Assembly: GCA_947459295.1 (NCBI GenBank)
Contig: CANHCY010000003.1
Location: 32,371 to 96,370, forward strand
Direction of reading: 5' to 3'
Origin: Chitinophagaceae bacterium
Lineage (GTDB): Bacteria; Bacteroidota; Bacteroidia; Chitinophagales; Chitinophagaceae
DNA: 64,000 bases
Shown piece after piece: positions 35,221 to 44,807 of the stretch. The stretch's first letter is position 1; each line of letters begins with the position of its first letter. Position numbers and translations under genes: made by a program. The notes below the pieces were generated by a model. The model was given only the letters and a program-made list of their open reading frames with translations, made no database searches and was not told where the DNA came from.

Positions 35221-36402
35221 ATGCAAGAGCAACCCAAAATGATTCAAACCATGCGCTGGTATGGTCCTAACGATCCTGTTGGTTTATGGGATATACGTCA
35301 AGCTGGTTGCACGGGTGTAGTTTCTGCACTGCATCAAATTCCAAATGGTGAAGTGTGGAGTGTTGATGCTATTCAGGAGCGCATTCAAATCATTGAAGCT
35401 GCCGGACTTACCTGGGATGTTGTTGAAAGTGTGCCGGTGCATGAAGCGATTAAAACCCAAACAGCTGGGTTTGAAAAATACATTGCCCACTATAAGCAAA
35501 CTATACAAAATTTAAGTAGCTGCGGCATTAAAATTGTGACCTATAATTTTATGCCTGTGATGGATTGGACGCGTACCAATTTAAAGCACGAAATGCCAGA
35601 TAAATCTTTGGCGCTACTCTATGAAAAGGCAGCCGTTGCCGCATTTGATGTATATATTTTAGAAAGAAAAAATGCAGCTAGTGATTATACGGCTATTGAA
35701 TTGGAGCAAGCAAAACAGCGTTTTAATCAAATGACTGACGCTCAAAAATTAGAACTCCAGCACAATATGATTAAGGGGCTTCCGGGTAGTGAAGAAAGTT
35801 TTACGATGGAAGCATTTAGAAATGCACTTGCCGCATATGATCATATCGACGCTGCAAAACTAAGGTCACATCTTATTTATTTTTTAGATCAAATTATTCC
35901 TGTTGCTGAGTCTTGTGGCGTAAAAATGGTGATTCACCCAGACGATCCACCGTATTCTATTTTAGGATTGCCAAGGGTGGTAAGCACCGCTGCAGACATT
36001 CAGGCATTATTTGATGCGGTACCATCTATGTCTAATGGGCTTTGTTTTTGCACGGGATCATTTGGTGTAAGACCCGATAATAATTTGCCTGGCATGGTTA
36101 GCAATTTTGGTGAACGCATTAATTTTATTCATTTGCGTAGTACCAAACGAAATGACGATGGCGACTTTTTTGAAGACAATCATTTAGAAGGCGACGTAGA
36201 TATGTACCGGGTGGTCAAAGAAATTATTGAAGTGATGCGTAAGCGAAACCTTTCAATTCCAATGAGACCCGATCATGGACATCAAATGTTAGATGATTTG
36301 AAAAAAACAACCAACCCAGGTTATTCTGCTATTGGAAGATTACGTGGCCTTGCAGAGTTAAGAGGGTTAGAAATGGGGATTATTAAGAGTTTGTATTATT
36401 GA
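35221..36402 (+). CDS. uxuA: Mannonate dehydratase
   Basis: A 393-residue TIM-barrel dehydratase that turns mannonate into 2-keto-3-deoxygluconate in the glucuronate branch. Seen: [61 protein letters not shown] and [12 protein letters not shown] with the metal-binding His/Asp/Cys positions. The frame begins at a TTG at 35215, but the ATG at 35221 is the likely start. Length equals the E. coli enzyme. The fructuronate reductase (uxuB) that should feed it is not in the window. Its last 36 bases overlap the end of the opposite-strand DUF5703 gene. Confidence 0.94.
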   Translation: MQEQPKMIQTMRWYGPNDPVGLWDIRQAGCTGVVSALHQIPNGEVWSVDAIQERIQIIEAAGLTWDVVESVPVHEAIKTQTAGFEKYIAHYKQTIQNLSSCGIKIVTYNFMPVMDWTRTNLKHEMPDKSLALLYEKAAVAAFDVYILERKNAASDYTAIELEQAKQRFNQMTDAQKLELQHNMIKGLPGSEESFTMEAFRNALAAYDHIDAAKLRSHLIYFLDQIIPVAESCGVKMVIHPDDPPYSILGLPRVVSTAADIQALFDAVPSMSNGLCFCTGSFGVRPDNNLPGMVSNFGERINFIHLRSTKRNDDGDFFEDNHLEGDVDMYRVVKEIIEVMRKRNLSIPMRPDHGHQMLDDLKKTTNPGYSAIGRLRGLAELRGLEMGIIKSLYY

Positions 36403-38610
36403 TATTCCTTTTTGCGCTGTATATTTTCCTGTAACTATTTTTTTGTTTTGAATATGGATTTTAAAATCCAGGTTCCAATTTTTTGGCCATGCGGCTAGCC
36501 ATTGTGTTTGATTTATTTCAGATTGCACAAGCATGTTTTGAAGTGCACGCATATTAACGGTTCCATGGTCCTGATCCGGTACCCAGTCGTAATTGGGTCC
36601 CCAAAATGCAGGGAACCGGCTACCAATATGTTTTGTGGTAAAATTATGAACCACCATTTTTTTAGCCTCATCTGTTAAGCCTAAATAAGCTGCAAAAATG
36701 GGATCCTGTTGCCAGCCGCTAAAATCATTATTGGCTTTATGATTCCAAGCTGTAATCGCTTCTTCAATTTTTGGCTTACCAACCCCTCGTAAACGGTAAG
36801 GGAAAACGGCGTATAGTTCTGGTTTTTCTACATTGGTTCGGGGTCCTAGGTTATACCCAGCAGCGAGTGCCGTTTGCCCTTTAATGGTTTGCGTTGGTAA
36901 AGGTGGCAGCTTCGAATATAAAGCTTGAGCTTTTTTTATAAAGCCAGGATCATCAATTATATTTTTATATGCGGTTATTTTTTCAAGTACCGTTGTAAGT
37001 CCTGCAATTTCTGGTAGTGGATTAATAACGCCTTCAAAATATGACTCTAATGCTTGTGCAGGTTGAATATTAATATGGTTTGTGCTGTCTTTTTTATAGT
37101 GTGCATTGTAAAATAAAACGGTCTCTTTTATGAATGGAAGATGCTCTTTTACAAAAGTGGTTTTATTATTTGTGAACTCATAGTAATCAATCATGAGTTT
37201 CGATAATTCCAAACTGCCTTCCCATAAATAACGGATATACATATTTTCAGAAACGCCATCTGCTAATTTTTTTCTATCCCATCCGTAATTGTCATTGGTA
37301 TAAGTACCCCAGGGTGTCATGGTTTCCGGAAAGTAAGCGCCTTCGTGTTTAAAATATTTTTGTGTTCTATATTTTGCTAGTGGCAGCGCATCGGTATACA
37401 TTTTAAAGAGTGGCTTTATGAGTTCAAAATCTCCGCTATATAACATCGAATAATAGGGGAGTCTTGTATTTTGAAACCAATAATTAGCGCCCCAGTCTCT
37501 AAAGTCGGCGTCATAACCTGTTAGGTTTCTTTTGCCCATACTTTCATCAACGTCCACGGTAAAAATGGATCCATTAAATTTAATAGGAAGGCCTCCTCTG
37601 CCAGCACAGGCATTCATGTAGCGCTGTAGTTGATAACCTTGAGTAATAGCAAAGGTTTCATTTTTTGTTTGTAGGCTAATATCTCCAGGCGTAACAATCA
37701 TGTAATGGGCATTCCAAAATTTCGCCCACCAATTTTTATGCGCATTGAATCTTTGGGAAGCAGGCCTGTCACTCGTTTTTTTATGAAGCGCTAGGGCAGC
37801 TTGTTTCCATTCTAAAATATTAGCTGTTTGCTTTTTAAGCACGGTAATATTTATTTCAAATTCCTTATTTGATTTGCTACTAACTATTTCATTGGCACTA
37901 ACAACGGCCCCAAAGTTTTGATATAAGAGCGGATCTTTGCCAATTTCATTAAACTTTGAGAGGTTTTGGTTGTCTAAGGTAGACTGCCAAATGGATGATT
38001 TATTTTGGTGCACCCAAATAAGCTTATTCCCGTTTTCAAGTATCGTATCTCTTTCTCTCAATAGCGGAAAAGGCGCACCCATCATTCCGTAGGCACTTCT
38101 TTTTTCTCCCCCTTGCAAAGTGTCCATTTTATTACGCCACATTAAATTTTTAATGGTTAAAGCAACATTAGTGCTTGCTTTTCCGGTTATGGTAATGGCT
38201 GGGTTGTTGGCATCTGCAAAAATGGTAATGGATATACTTTGTTTTTTTGAATTGGTGGCATTTATAATAATGCTGCCGGTTTGTATATCGAGTGTTTGGG
38301 AAAATGTTGCGCCATCAAGTATTGACGGGCTGGTACTAATGGATATTTTTCCAATTTTTAATAGACGGCCAATTTCGGAGAAGGCGTCTGTTTTTGAAAT
38401 ATACAATTGTAATTGTCCGCTGCTATCCACCCATACATTGGCGCCAATGTCGCCATTGCCAATGGGCATGGATCCAGATGGTCCACTACTTTGTGAAGCC
38501 CACGCTACGTTGTATGGCGCAAGTTTCACTTGCGCCATACAAGGCCTAAAAAAAATCCCCAGCACCACAATGGCTACGCACAATTCACCAACTAAATTTT
38601 CTTTTCGCAT
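36367..38610 (-). CDS. DUF5703 secreted protein, GH95-like alpha/alpha-barrel
   Basis: About 747 residues with a signal peptide (cut near CMAQV). Seen: an N-terminal beta-sandwich typical of DUF5703 ([25 protein letters not shown]) followed by an alpha-helical barrel with [35 protein letters not shown] and [14 protein letters not shown]. The layout resembles GH95 and related fucosidase or galactosidase barrels, but no activity can be assigned. The frame extends two codons upstream to a TTG; ATG at 38610 is preferred. It follows the beta-helix gene by six bases on the same strand and overlaps uxuA tail to tail by 36 bases. Confidence 0.82.
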   Translation of the reverse strand: MRKENLVGELCVAIVVLGIFFRPCMAQVKLAPYNVAWASQSSGPSGSMPIGNGDIGANVWVDSSGQLQLYISKTDAFSEIGRLLKIGKISISTSPSILDGATFSQTLDIQTGSIIINATNSKKQSISITIFADANNPAITITGKASTNVALTIKNLMWRNKMDTLQGGEKRSAYGMMGAPFPLLRERDTILENGNKLIWVHQNKSSIWQSTLDNQNLSKFNEIGKDPLLYQNFGAVVSANEIVSSKSNKEFEINITVLKKQTANILEWKQAALALHKKTSDRPASQRFNAHKNWWAKFWNAHYMIVTPGDISLQTKNETFAITQGYQLQRYMNACAGRGGLPIKFNGSIFTVDVDESMGKRNLTGYDADFRDWGANYWFQNTRLPYYSMLYSGDFELIKPLFKMYTDALPLAKYRTQKYFKHEGAYFPETMTPWGTYTNDNYGWDRKKLADGVSENMYIRYLWEGSLELSKLMIDYYEFTNNKTTFVKEHLPFIKETVLFYNAHYKKDSTNHINIQPAQALESYFEGVINPLPEIAGLTTVLEKITAYKNIIDDPGFIKKAQALYSKLPPLPTQTIKGQTALAAGYNLGPRTNVEKPELYAVFPYRLRGVGKPKIEEAITAWNHKANNDFSGWQQDPIFAAYLGLTDEAKKMVVHNFTTKHIGSRFPAFWGPNYDWVPDQDHGTVNMRALQNMLVQSEINQTQWLAAWPKNWNLDFKIHIQNKKIVTGKYTAQKGISIIQTLNNPHF

Positions 38611-38616
38611 ATCCAA

Positions 38617-40836
38617 TTAATTTCGATACTTATTTTTATAGAGTCCCATTTTGTCAAATGGGACAGGTTCAAATCCTTTTATTTTTTTAAATACTTCAGA
38701 GCTTGGTAGTAATGTAAAATTTTCATGTTCGGCATCTACAAAGCCCGGATTAGTGATGCATCTGTAATTATCTCTTTCGGTGATGGTCGCGTATTGTCCA
38801 CCAATAAGTTTAGTAGGGCTTGTTGGGCCACCAATAATTAGGTTGTCTGCAAATACATTACGGTTGGCACGCATCCCTTTCCACTGTTTAGTGCCGGGTA
38901 TGGTATCTAAATAGTCGAGAAGTCCAGGATACCTACTAGCGTATGGTTCTGTGGTATAGGAAACGCTTTTTGTTAAGCGCGCTCTAATAAGGCCCTCTTC
39001 TCCAAACATTGATTTTTCGGAACCTGCTGCCCAGGTATAGTAGTGCGCCGATATTTGAGCAGTAGCATCGGTGGGTTCAATAATAATATTATTTTTCATG
39101 GTTAAATCCCAACCGCTATTGGTAAACAAAATTCCATGTTTGGTTTCCATTTTATAAAAAACGTTTCCAAACACAAAAACATCGGCACTCGAGTCGTCAC
39201 AATAAATACCCATGTTCATGCGGTCAGGGTTTCCAATGTGATGAAAATAATTATAGCGCACCACATTTCCTCTATCGCTAGGGTCTCTACCAATATACCA
39301 TGGTGATGTGTCGTCCGAATTTAAAGTAACATGATGGATATTATTGTATTCAAAAATGTGTTCGTTACCGTGTACAAAAATGCCTTGCCAGTCGGTATTA
39401 TAAATTTCACAGTGTCTTATTTTGTTGCCGCATCCGTCTACGCTGATGCCCGACCAAATAAATTTATTTCTTCTATTAAAATCGTGGACTTCACAATTTT
39501 CAACAATGTTGTTTGCTTTTGTTAAGGTTCTTTTATCGCCACCACTTAAATAAATGCCGCCGCTACCGGTGTTATACACGTCACAACTTAATATTTGTTG
39601 ATAGTATCCGGCGTTTCTATTCCAACTGGTATTTTTATAGAGATAGTTTTGCAAGCTTCCTATAATGCCAGAAACCGGACGGCCTTCAAAATTATCAATA
39701 CTCATAGGTCCTTTATTGGCCTCTGCACCTTGGCCCATAAAAATACCAGACGTTCCAACGTTTCTAATGGTGCAGCCTACAATGGTATTGTGGTGTCCGC
39801 CTTCCATGTAAATACCCATACCCCTGCCAGCCTCAATGGTAAGGCCTTCTAACGTGGTATAGGTTTGATTGATGATAGATACAATGGGCGTTTCAAGTAC
39901 CGAAACAGTAATGCTTGCGTTTTCTAATGTACTAGGCGGCCATACGTATAAAATCCCCGTTTTAGTATCTAACCACCACTCGCCGGGGCTGTCTAATTCC
40001 TCTAAAATATTGTATGCAGTGTAAGCCTGAAAATCTCTGCCGTTTCCAAGTCCGTACAAATGTGGCGTTACTAATTTAATTTGCTTTTTAAGGGTGTCAA
40101 TTTTTTCGATATTAATATTGTCATCGGCAAAACCGAAATTAAAAGTGCCTTGTAGCCATATATCTTTTTGTCCAGCCCATTTTGCATGTCTTGTATCGGT
40201 GTATTCAAATAAGGCACCTCTATTGCTGGTGTCACCAATACGCGGCACAGAGCCTTTATCAATGACTTTGCCGATTTTGATACTTCCACTATTGGGATAG
40301 TGTGCAAGTGTGAGTGGTTCGTTGTTAAAAAATAATTCAAGTGGTGCAGGAACAACGGGTTGTCCATGTCCATAACTTTGGTGTTTGCCATAATTTAAAA
40401 TACCCAGTTGTTTAAGAGATACCTGGTATAACGATGCAGCAGCTGTTTTACCAACCCGCATTAAAATAGCTGGGTCATTTACTTTTTTAAATGAACTGCC
40501 TTTAATTTTTTTGCCTCCCGAAATAATCACTTTTTCTTTGTTAACGCCTCTCCAAATAATTGGCGTTTGTTTGCTACCTGTAATGACTTCGTCTAATTTA
40601 AATCCTGCTTGCAGTTCATAATTGCCGGCGCCAATATGCACCACTATCTCGCCCTCGTAATTTGGATTGCCGTCCTTAAATTTTTTAATCAATTGTTGCG
40701 CTTTTGAAAGTGTTGCTACTGGTGCAGCTGCTGATCCGTTGCTCTTATCATTACCAGCTGGCGACACATAAAATTCTTGCCCTAATGCATGGTTAATAAC
40801 GAGTAAAAAAATGACGGTTTTAAGGAGTTGTTTCAT
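38617..40836 (-). CDS. Secreted right-handed parallel beta-helix protein (GH141-like)
   Basis: A 739-residue protein with a signal peptide (cut near ALGQ). Seen: EFYVSPAGNDKSNGSAAAPVATL at the N-terminus, then many beta-helix turns (for example GLTIEAGRGMGIYMEGGHHNTIVGC, NYFHHIGNPDRMNMGIYCDD). This N-terminal pattern is shared by GH141 enzymes, one of which is a fucosidase acting on rhamnogalacturonan II, and by other beta-helix carbohydrate-active proteins. The family call is recalled similarity, and polysaccharide lyase activity cannot be excluded. It is the first gene of a minus-strand pair divergent from the dioxygenase-GH20 genes. Confidence 0.78.
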   Translation of the reverse strand: MKQLLKTVIFLLVINHALGQEFYVSPAGNDKSNGSAAAPVATLSKAQQLIKKFKDGNPNYEGEIVVHIGAGNYELQAGFKLDEVITGSKQTPIIWRGVNKEKVIISGGKKIKGSSFKKVNDPAILMRVGKTAAASLYQVSLKQLGILNYGKHQSYGHGQPVVPAPLELFFNNEPLTLAHYPNSGSIKIGKVIDKGSVPRIGDTSNRGALFEYTDTRHAKWAGQKDIWLQGTFNFGFADDNINIEKIDTLKKQIKLVTPHLYGLGNGRDFQAYTAYNILEELDSPGEWWLDTKTGILYVWPPSTLENASITVSVLETPIVSIINQTYTTLEGLTIEAGRGMGIYMEGGHHNTIVGCTIRNVGTSGIFMGQGAEANKGPMSIDNFEGRPVSGIIGSLQNYLYKNTSWNRNAGYYQQILSCDVYNTGSGGIYLSGGDKRTLTKANNIVENCEVHDFNRRNKFIWSGISVDGCGNKIRHCEIYNTDWQGIFVHGNEHIFEYNNIHHVTLNSDDTSPWYIGRDPSDRGNVVRYNYFHHIGNPDRMNMGIYCDDSSADVFVFGNVFYKMETKHGILFTNSGWDLTMKNNIIIEPTDATAQISAHYYTWAAGSEKSMFGEEGLIRARLTKSVSYTTEPYASRYPGLLDYLDTIPGTKQWKGMRANRNVFADNLIIGGPTSPTKLIGGQYATITERDNYRCITNPGFVDAEHENFTLLPSSEVFKKIKGFEPVPFDKMGLYKNKYRN

Positions 40837-40907
40837 GTGTGTATCTTAAAGTTTGCTGGTGCTGTATTGTCTATTATTTATTTTATATTGTATAAAATTT
40901 AGCGGTT

Positions 40908-41741
40908 ATGGAAACAACACCCATTTCAATAAAAGAGGCACTTGATCAGGCGTATAGTTTAACACCTGAACAGGCTTCATTTTTTGCGCAACATGGTTTT
41001 ATAAAAATTAAAAATATTTTTGAAGCCTCTGTTATTGATTACATGAATATAGTAATTTCCAAAGAGGTGGACCGTTTAAATAATCAACAGGTTCCATTAG
41101 AAGAGCGCGATACCTATGGTAAAGCATTTTTACAAATCATGAACTTATGGACACATACCACTGTGGTAAAAGACATTGTATTTAGTAAACGAATAGCCCA
41201 AATTGCCACTGGCTTAATGCAAACAAATGGCGTACGTTTATACCACGATCAGGCGCTTTTTAAAGAACCTAAAGGTGGCCATACTCCTTGGCATGCCGAT
41301 CAATATTACTGGCCGCTAGCCACCGAAAACACCGTTACCGCTTGGATACCATTGCAAGCAACGCCGCTTAATTATGGCCCACTCGAGTTTAGTGCAGGTA
41401 GTAATAAGTTAACGGCTGGAAGAGACAAACAAATTAGTGATGAGAGTCAGGCTTTTTTAGAATCCGAATTAAAAAATCAAAATTTTGAGCACGTTATAGA
41501 GCCCTTTGATGTGGGTGAAATAAGTTTTCATAGAGGTTGGTTGTATCACCGCGCAGGCCCTAACGTTTCTGGTAATATGCGAAAGGTAATGACCATGATT
41601 TATATGGATAAAGACACCGTATTAAAAGAACCTGAAAACCATAACCAACTTGCTGATTGGGAAGCTTGGTGCCCAGGCGCTACTGTTGGTGCCACCATTG
41701 ATACACCACTAAACCCTGTATTGTATGAAAAAGCATCGTAG
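40908..41741 (+). CDS. Phytanoyl-CoA dioxygenase (PhyH) family Fe(II)/2-oxoglutarate oxygenase
   Basis: A 277-residue cytoplasmic protein without a signal peptide. Seen: the metal triad H129-A-D131 in WHADQYYWPL and distal H214 in HRAGP, with R225 as the likely 2-oxoglutarate-binding residue. Family members hydroxylate small molecules or lipids; those in bacterial catabolic loci act on varied substrates. Its last 17 bases overlap the GH20 start, so expression is coupled to a hexosaminidase. The substrate is unknown; a sugar derivative is an inference from context. Confidence 0.87.
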   Translation: METTPISIKEALDQAYSLTPEQASFFAQHGFIKIKNIFEASVIDYMNIVISKEVDRLNNQQVPLEERDTYGKAFLQIMNLWTHTTVVKDIVFSKRIAQIATGLMQTNGVRLYHDQALFKEPKGGHTPWHADQYYWPLATENTVTAWIPLQATPLNYGPLEFSAGSNKLTAGRDKQISDESQAFLESELKNQNFEHVIEPFDVGEISFHRGWLYHRAGPNVSGNMRKVMTMIYMDKDTVLKEPENHNQLADWEAWCPGATVGATIDTPLNPVLYEKAS

Positions 41742-43950
41742 CATATTATTATTGATTTTTTTAATTGTAGTGCAAAAAACAATAGCACAACTTCCTATTA
41801 TTCCTTACCCGAATAAAGTAATAGAAGGAAAAGGTTTTTATACGGTTGCAACATCTGTAACAAAAGAAGCTGTTGTTGTAATTGACTCAAGTGCAGGATC
41901 TGTTGTTACTAGTACCGAAGGATATTATCTAACAGTAACACCTAAACAAATAAAAGTGGTTGCAAAAACAAAAGTGGGCGCGTTTTACGCCATGCAAACG
42001 CTTTTGCAATTAGAAGCAGCGTCTAAAAAAATTCCGGTGGTAACCATAGAGGATTCACCAGCATTTAGTTATAGAGGACTGATGTTAGACGTGGGTAGAC
42101 ATTTTATGCCAATATCTTTTATAAAACAGTTACTGGATGTTATGGCGATGCAAAAAATGAACAATTTGCATTTGCATTTAACCGAGGATCAGGGATGGCG
42201 CATCGAAATAAAAAAATATCCAAAATTAACGAGTGTAGGATCTGTGCGCGGCGGAACTTTAATTGGCAAGTATCCAGGGAGTGGTAATACCAACGCCGCC
42301 TACGGCGGCTTTTATACGCAGGCGCAGTTAAAAGAACTTGTTGCATACGCAGCTGCCAAACATATCAATATTATACCTGAAATTGAAATGCCAGGCCATG
42401 CAAGTGCTGCTATTGCTGCCTATCCGGAGCTAAGTTGTTTTCCTAACGAAGCTACTAAGCTTACAAATAATATGTACGCAACCACTACAGAAAATAAAAT
42501 TAAAACTACAGGCGGCAAAATTGTACAAGAAACCTGGGGTGTTTTTGATGACGTGTTTGCGCCTAGTGAGTACACTTTTAATTTTATTGAAAATGTATTG
42601 GATGAAGTGATGGATATTTTTCCTTCCAGTTATATTCATATTGGTGGCGACGAGTGTCCTAAAACAGCCTGGAAGCGTTCTACTTATTGTCAGAACCTTA
42701 TGAAAGAAAAAGGCATTGCTAACGAGCATGCGCTTCAAAGTTATTTTATTCAACGTGTAGAAAAATACGTTAACAGTAAGGGCCGTAAAATAATTGGTTG
42801 GGATGAAATTTTAGAAGGTGGCCTTGCACCTAACGCAACCGTTATGAGTTGGCAGGGTGAAGAAGGCGGTATTACTGCCGCCAAAGAGCATCATGATGTT
42901 ATTATGACGCCACAGGGTACTTGTTATTTAAACTTTTATCAATCTGCAGATTCTCGCGACTCTATTGCTTTTGGTGGTTTCTTGCCGCTAGAAGCAGTGT
43001 ATAATTATAACCCAGTACCTGCGGCACTTACCGCGGAGGAGGCTACTTATATTAAAGGTGTGCAGGGAAATTTATGGACCGAGTATATTGCTAACAAAGA
43101 CCTGGCTTCTTTTATGTTATATCCGCGTGCTATGGCTATCGCCGAAAACGGATGGACAAAAACAAAAACCGGTTTCGATCATTTTACAAACCGGGTAACA
43201 AGCTGGAAGCCTTTATTAAAACAAAAAGGGCTTCATTTTTCGGATCATTTGTACAACATACAAATTACGAGTAAGCCAATAGAAGGCGGCATCAATGTTT
43301 CTATTGGTGGTGTAGGAGCAGCGCATAAAATCGTGTACAATACAAATGGCAAACTACCTAGTCTAAATGATCAAATCTATACGGGTCCTATCACAATTAC
43401 CGGCGACGCAAATTTACAAGCGGGTGTTCTAGTCAATAACAAAATAACAGATATTGCAACTGCGGCATTCTCCATAAATAAAGCAACAGGTGCTAAGCTT
43501 GTATCATTACTGAATGCACCCAAAGCACCATATAATAAAAGTGGCAATACCGGTTTTATCAATGGCATACTTGCCAATGATGCTAGGTTTAGTGATGGCG
43601 AATGGCTTGCCTGGGAGGGTAAAACAATCGATGCTACACTTGATTTGGGTGTAGCTACGACTATTACTCAAATTGCTACACGCTTTATCAATAGCCGTGG
43701 CAGTTGGATTCATTTGCCAACAAGTGTAGAAGTGTTAGGATCGTTAGATGGTAAAACATTTACGCGCCTTGGCTTACAACAAAATTTTGATACGAGTAAA
43801 GAAGGAAATTTACCTATTTCGTTTACTATACCGTCTACTAGTATCCGGTATATTCAATTGTTAGCGCAACCTGTAGCAATTATACCAGCTGGTTTTGCTG
43901 GGGCAGGAAATCCTTCATGGTTATTTATGGATGAACTCATTATAAAATAA
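41725..43950 (+). CDS. GH20 beta-N-acetylhexosaminidase with C-terminal discoidin-like domain
   Basis: A 741-residue secreted glycosidase (signal cut near TIAQ). Seen: the GH20b N-terminal domain (YPNKVIEGKGFYTV through GAFYAMQTLLQL), the TIM barrel from FSYRGLMLDVGRHFMP with HLHLTEDQGWRIEIKKYPKL, and the catalytic pair D309-E310 in HIGGDECP. Beyond about residue 500 there is a linker and a F5/8-type-C-like sandwich (ATTITQIATRFINSRGSWIHLP). It releases terminal GlcNAc or GalNAc. It starts inside the end of the dioxygenase gene and is six bases from the amidohydrolase gene. Hexosamine removal is unexpected next to a pectin locus. Confidence 0.93.
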   Translation: MKKHRSILLLIFLIVVQKTIAQLPIIPYPNKVIEGKGFYTVATSVTKEAVVVIDSSAGSVVTSTEGYYLTVTPKQIKVVAKTKVGAFYAMQTLLQLEAASKKIPVVTIEDSPAFSYRGLMLDVGRHFMPISFIKQLLDVMAMQKMNNLHLHLTEDQGWRIEIKKYPKLTSVGSVRGGTLIGKYPGSGNTNAAYGGFYTQAQLKELVAYAAAKHINIIPEIEMPGHASAAIAAYPELSCFPNEATKLTNNMYATTTENKIKTTGGKIVQETWGVFDDVFAPSEYTFNFIENVLDEVMDIFPSSYIHIGGDECPKTAWKRSTYCQNLMKEKGIANEHALQSYFIQRVEKYVNSKGRKIIGWDEILEGGLAPNATVMSWQGEEGGITAAKEHHDVIMTPQGTCYLNFYQSADSRDSIAFGGFLPLEAVYNYNPVPAALTAEEATYIKGVQGNLWTEYIANKDLASFMLYPRAMAIAENGWTKTKTGFDHFTNRVTSWKPLLKQKGLHFSDHLYNIQITSKPIEGGINVSIGGVGAAHKIVYNTNGKLPSLNDQIYTGPITITGDANLQAGVLVNNKITDIATAAFSINKATGAKLVSLLNAPKAPYNKSGNTGFINGILANDARFSDGEWLAWEGKTIDATLDLGVATTITQIATRFINSRGSWIHLPTSVEVLGSLDGKTFTRLGLQQNFDTSKEGNLPISFTIPSTSIRYIQLLAQPVAIIPAGFAGAGNPSWLFMDELIIK

Positions 43951-43955
43951 AACGG

Positions 43956-44807
43956 ATGGCAAAAGTAATTGATACCCACATGCACAGTTGGGACTTGCAA
44001 AAAGTTAGGTATAGTTGGCTAGATGGCGATACGTCTATACTAGCACAAAATTATTATCCTTCAAATATTGAAGCACATTTATCTGCGGCGAATGTTAGTG
44101 CAGCTATTATGGTGCAAGCAGCAAATAGTATAGAAGACGCTTCATTCATGTTTGATTGCGCAGCGAAGTACCCTTGGATTATTGGTGTGGTGGGTTGGTT
44201 AGATTTATTAGATCCAGCAGCTACAAAACAGCAATTAGAAGCCCATCTTCAAAATAAATATTTTAAAGGGATTAGACATTTAATTCACGACGAGCCGGAC
44301 AGTAACTGGTTACTCCAACCAAATGTGATTAAAAGTTTAGAGATACTTGCCAATCATGGACTTCCTTTTGATGTGGTGGGTGTAAAAACCGAACACATTA
44401 AAGCGGCTATTCAGGTGGCCAAGCAAGTGCCGCACTTAAAAATGGTGTTTGACCATTTAAACCATCCACCCATTGCTACTAATGAGCAGTTTGGCGCTTG
44501 GGGAGACGCCATAGCGGAAGCCGCTGCTATGCCTAATTTTTATGCTAAAATTTCGGGGCTTGGAACTTGTTGTGCAAACTTTAATGATTGGTCTGCGGCT
44601 ACTATTGAGCCTTATGTCGCTTATGTAATAAAGCACTTTGGCGTTGATAAGTTAATGATAGGAGGCGACTGGCCAGTGTCTTTACTGGCAGGCGATTATG
44701 TAACTACGCATCATCAGTATCAGGCTGTTATTGAAAAGTTGGTAGCTCCCGAAAATCAACAAAAAATATTTGAAGGCAATGCTGCCGCTTTTTATAAGCT
44801 AGATTAA
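43956..44807 (+). CDS. Amidohydrolase family 2 protein, fuconolactonase/rhamnonolactonase-like
   Basis: A 283-residue TIM-barrel metal hydrolase. Seen: VIDTHMHSWDLQKVRYSWLDGD with the H-x-H metal motif, GWLDLLDPAATKQQLEAH, FDHLNHPPIATNEQFGAW and MIGGDWPVSLLAGDY near the end. This COG3618-type layout is shared by lactonases acting on L-fucono- or L-rhamnono-lactone, and by related amidohydrolases. It lies six bases after GH20 and may process a lactone made from the sugar freed in this module, but no dehydrogenase partner is near. Its stop overlaps the next, opposite gene by four bases. Confidence 0.83.
   Translation: MAKVIDTHMHSWDLQKVRYSWLDGDTSILAQNYYPSNIEAHLSAANVSAAIMVQAANSIEDASFMFDCAAKYPWIIGVVGWLDLLDPAATKQQLEAHLQNKYFKGIRHLIHDEPDSNWLLQPNVIKSLEILANHGLPFDVVGVKTEHIKAAIQVAKQVPHLKMVFDHLNHPPIATNEQFGAWGDAIAEAAAMPNFYAKISGLGTCCANFNDWSAATIEPYVAYVIKHFGVDKLMIGGDWPVSLLAGDYVTTHHQYQAVIEKLVAPENQQKIFEGNAAAFYKLD

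Noticed and set aside
38120-38620. 166-codon plus-strand frame opposite the DUF5703 gene
   Set aside because: Mirror of a conserved secreted protein; the composition looks like an antisense frame, and no partner or promoter was seen.
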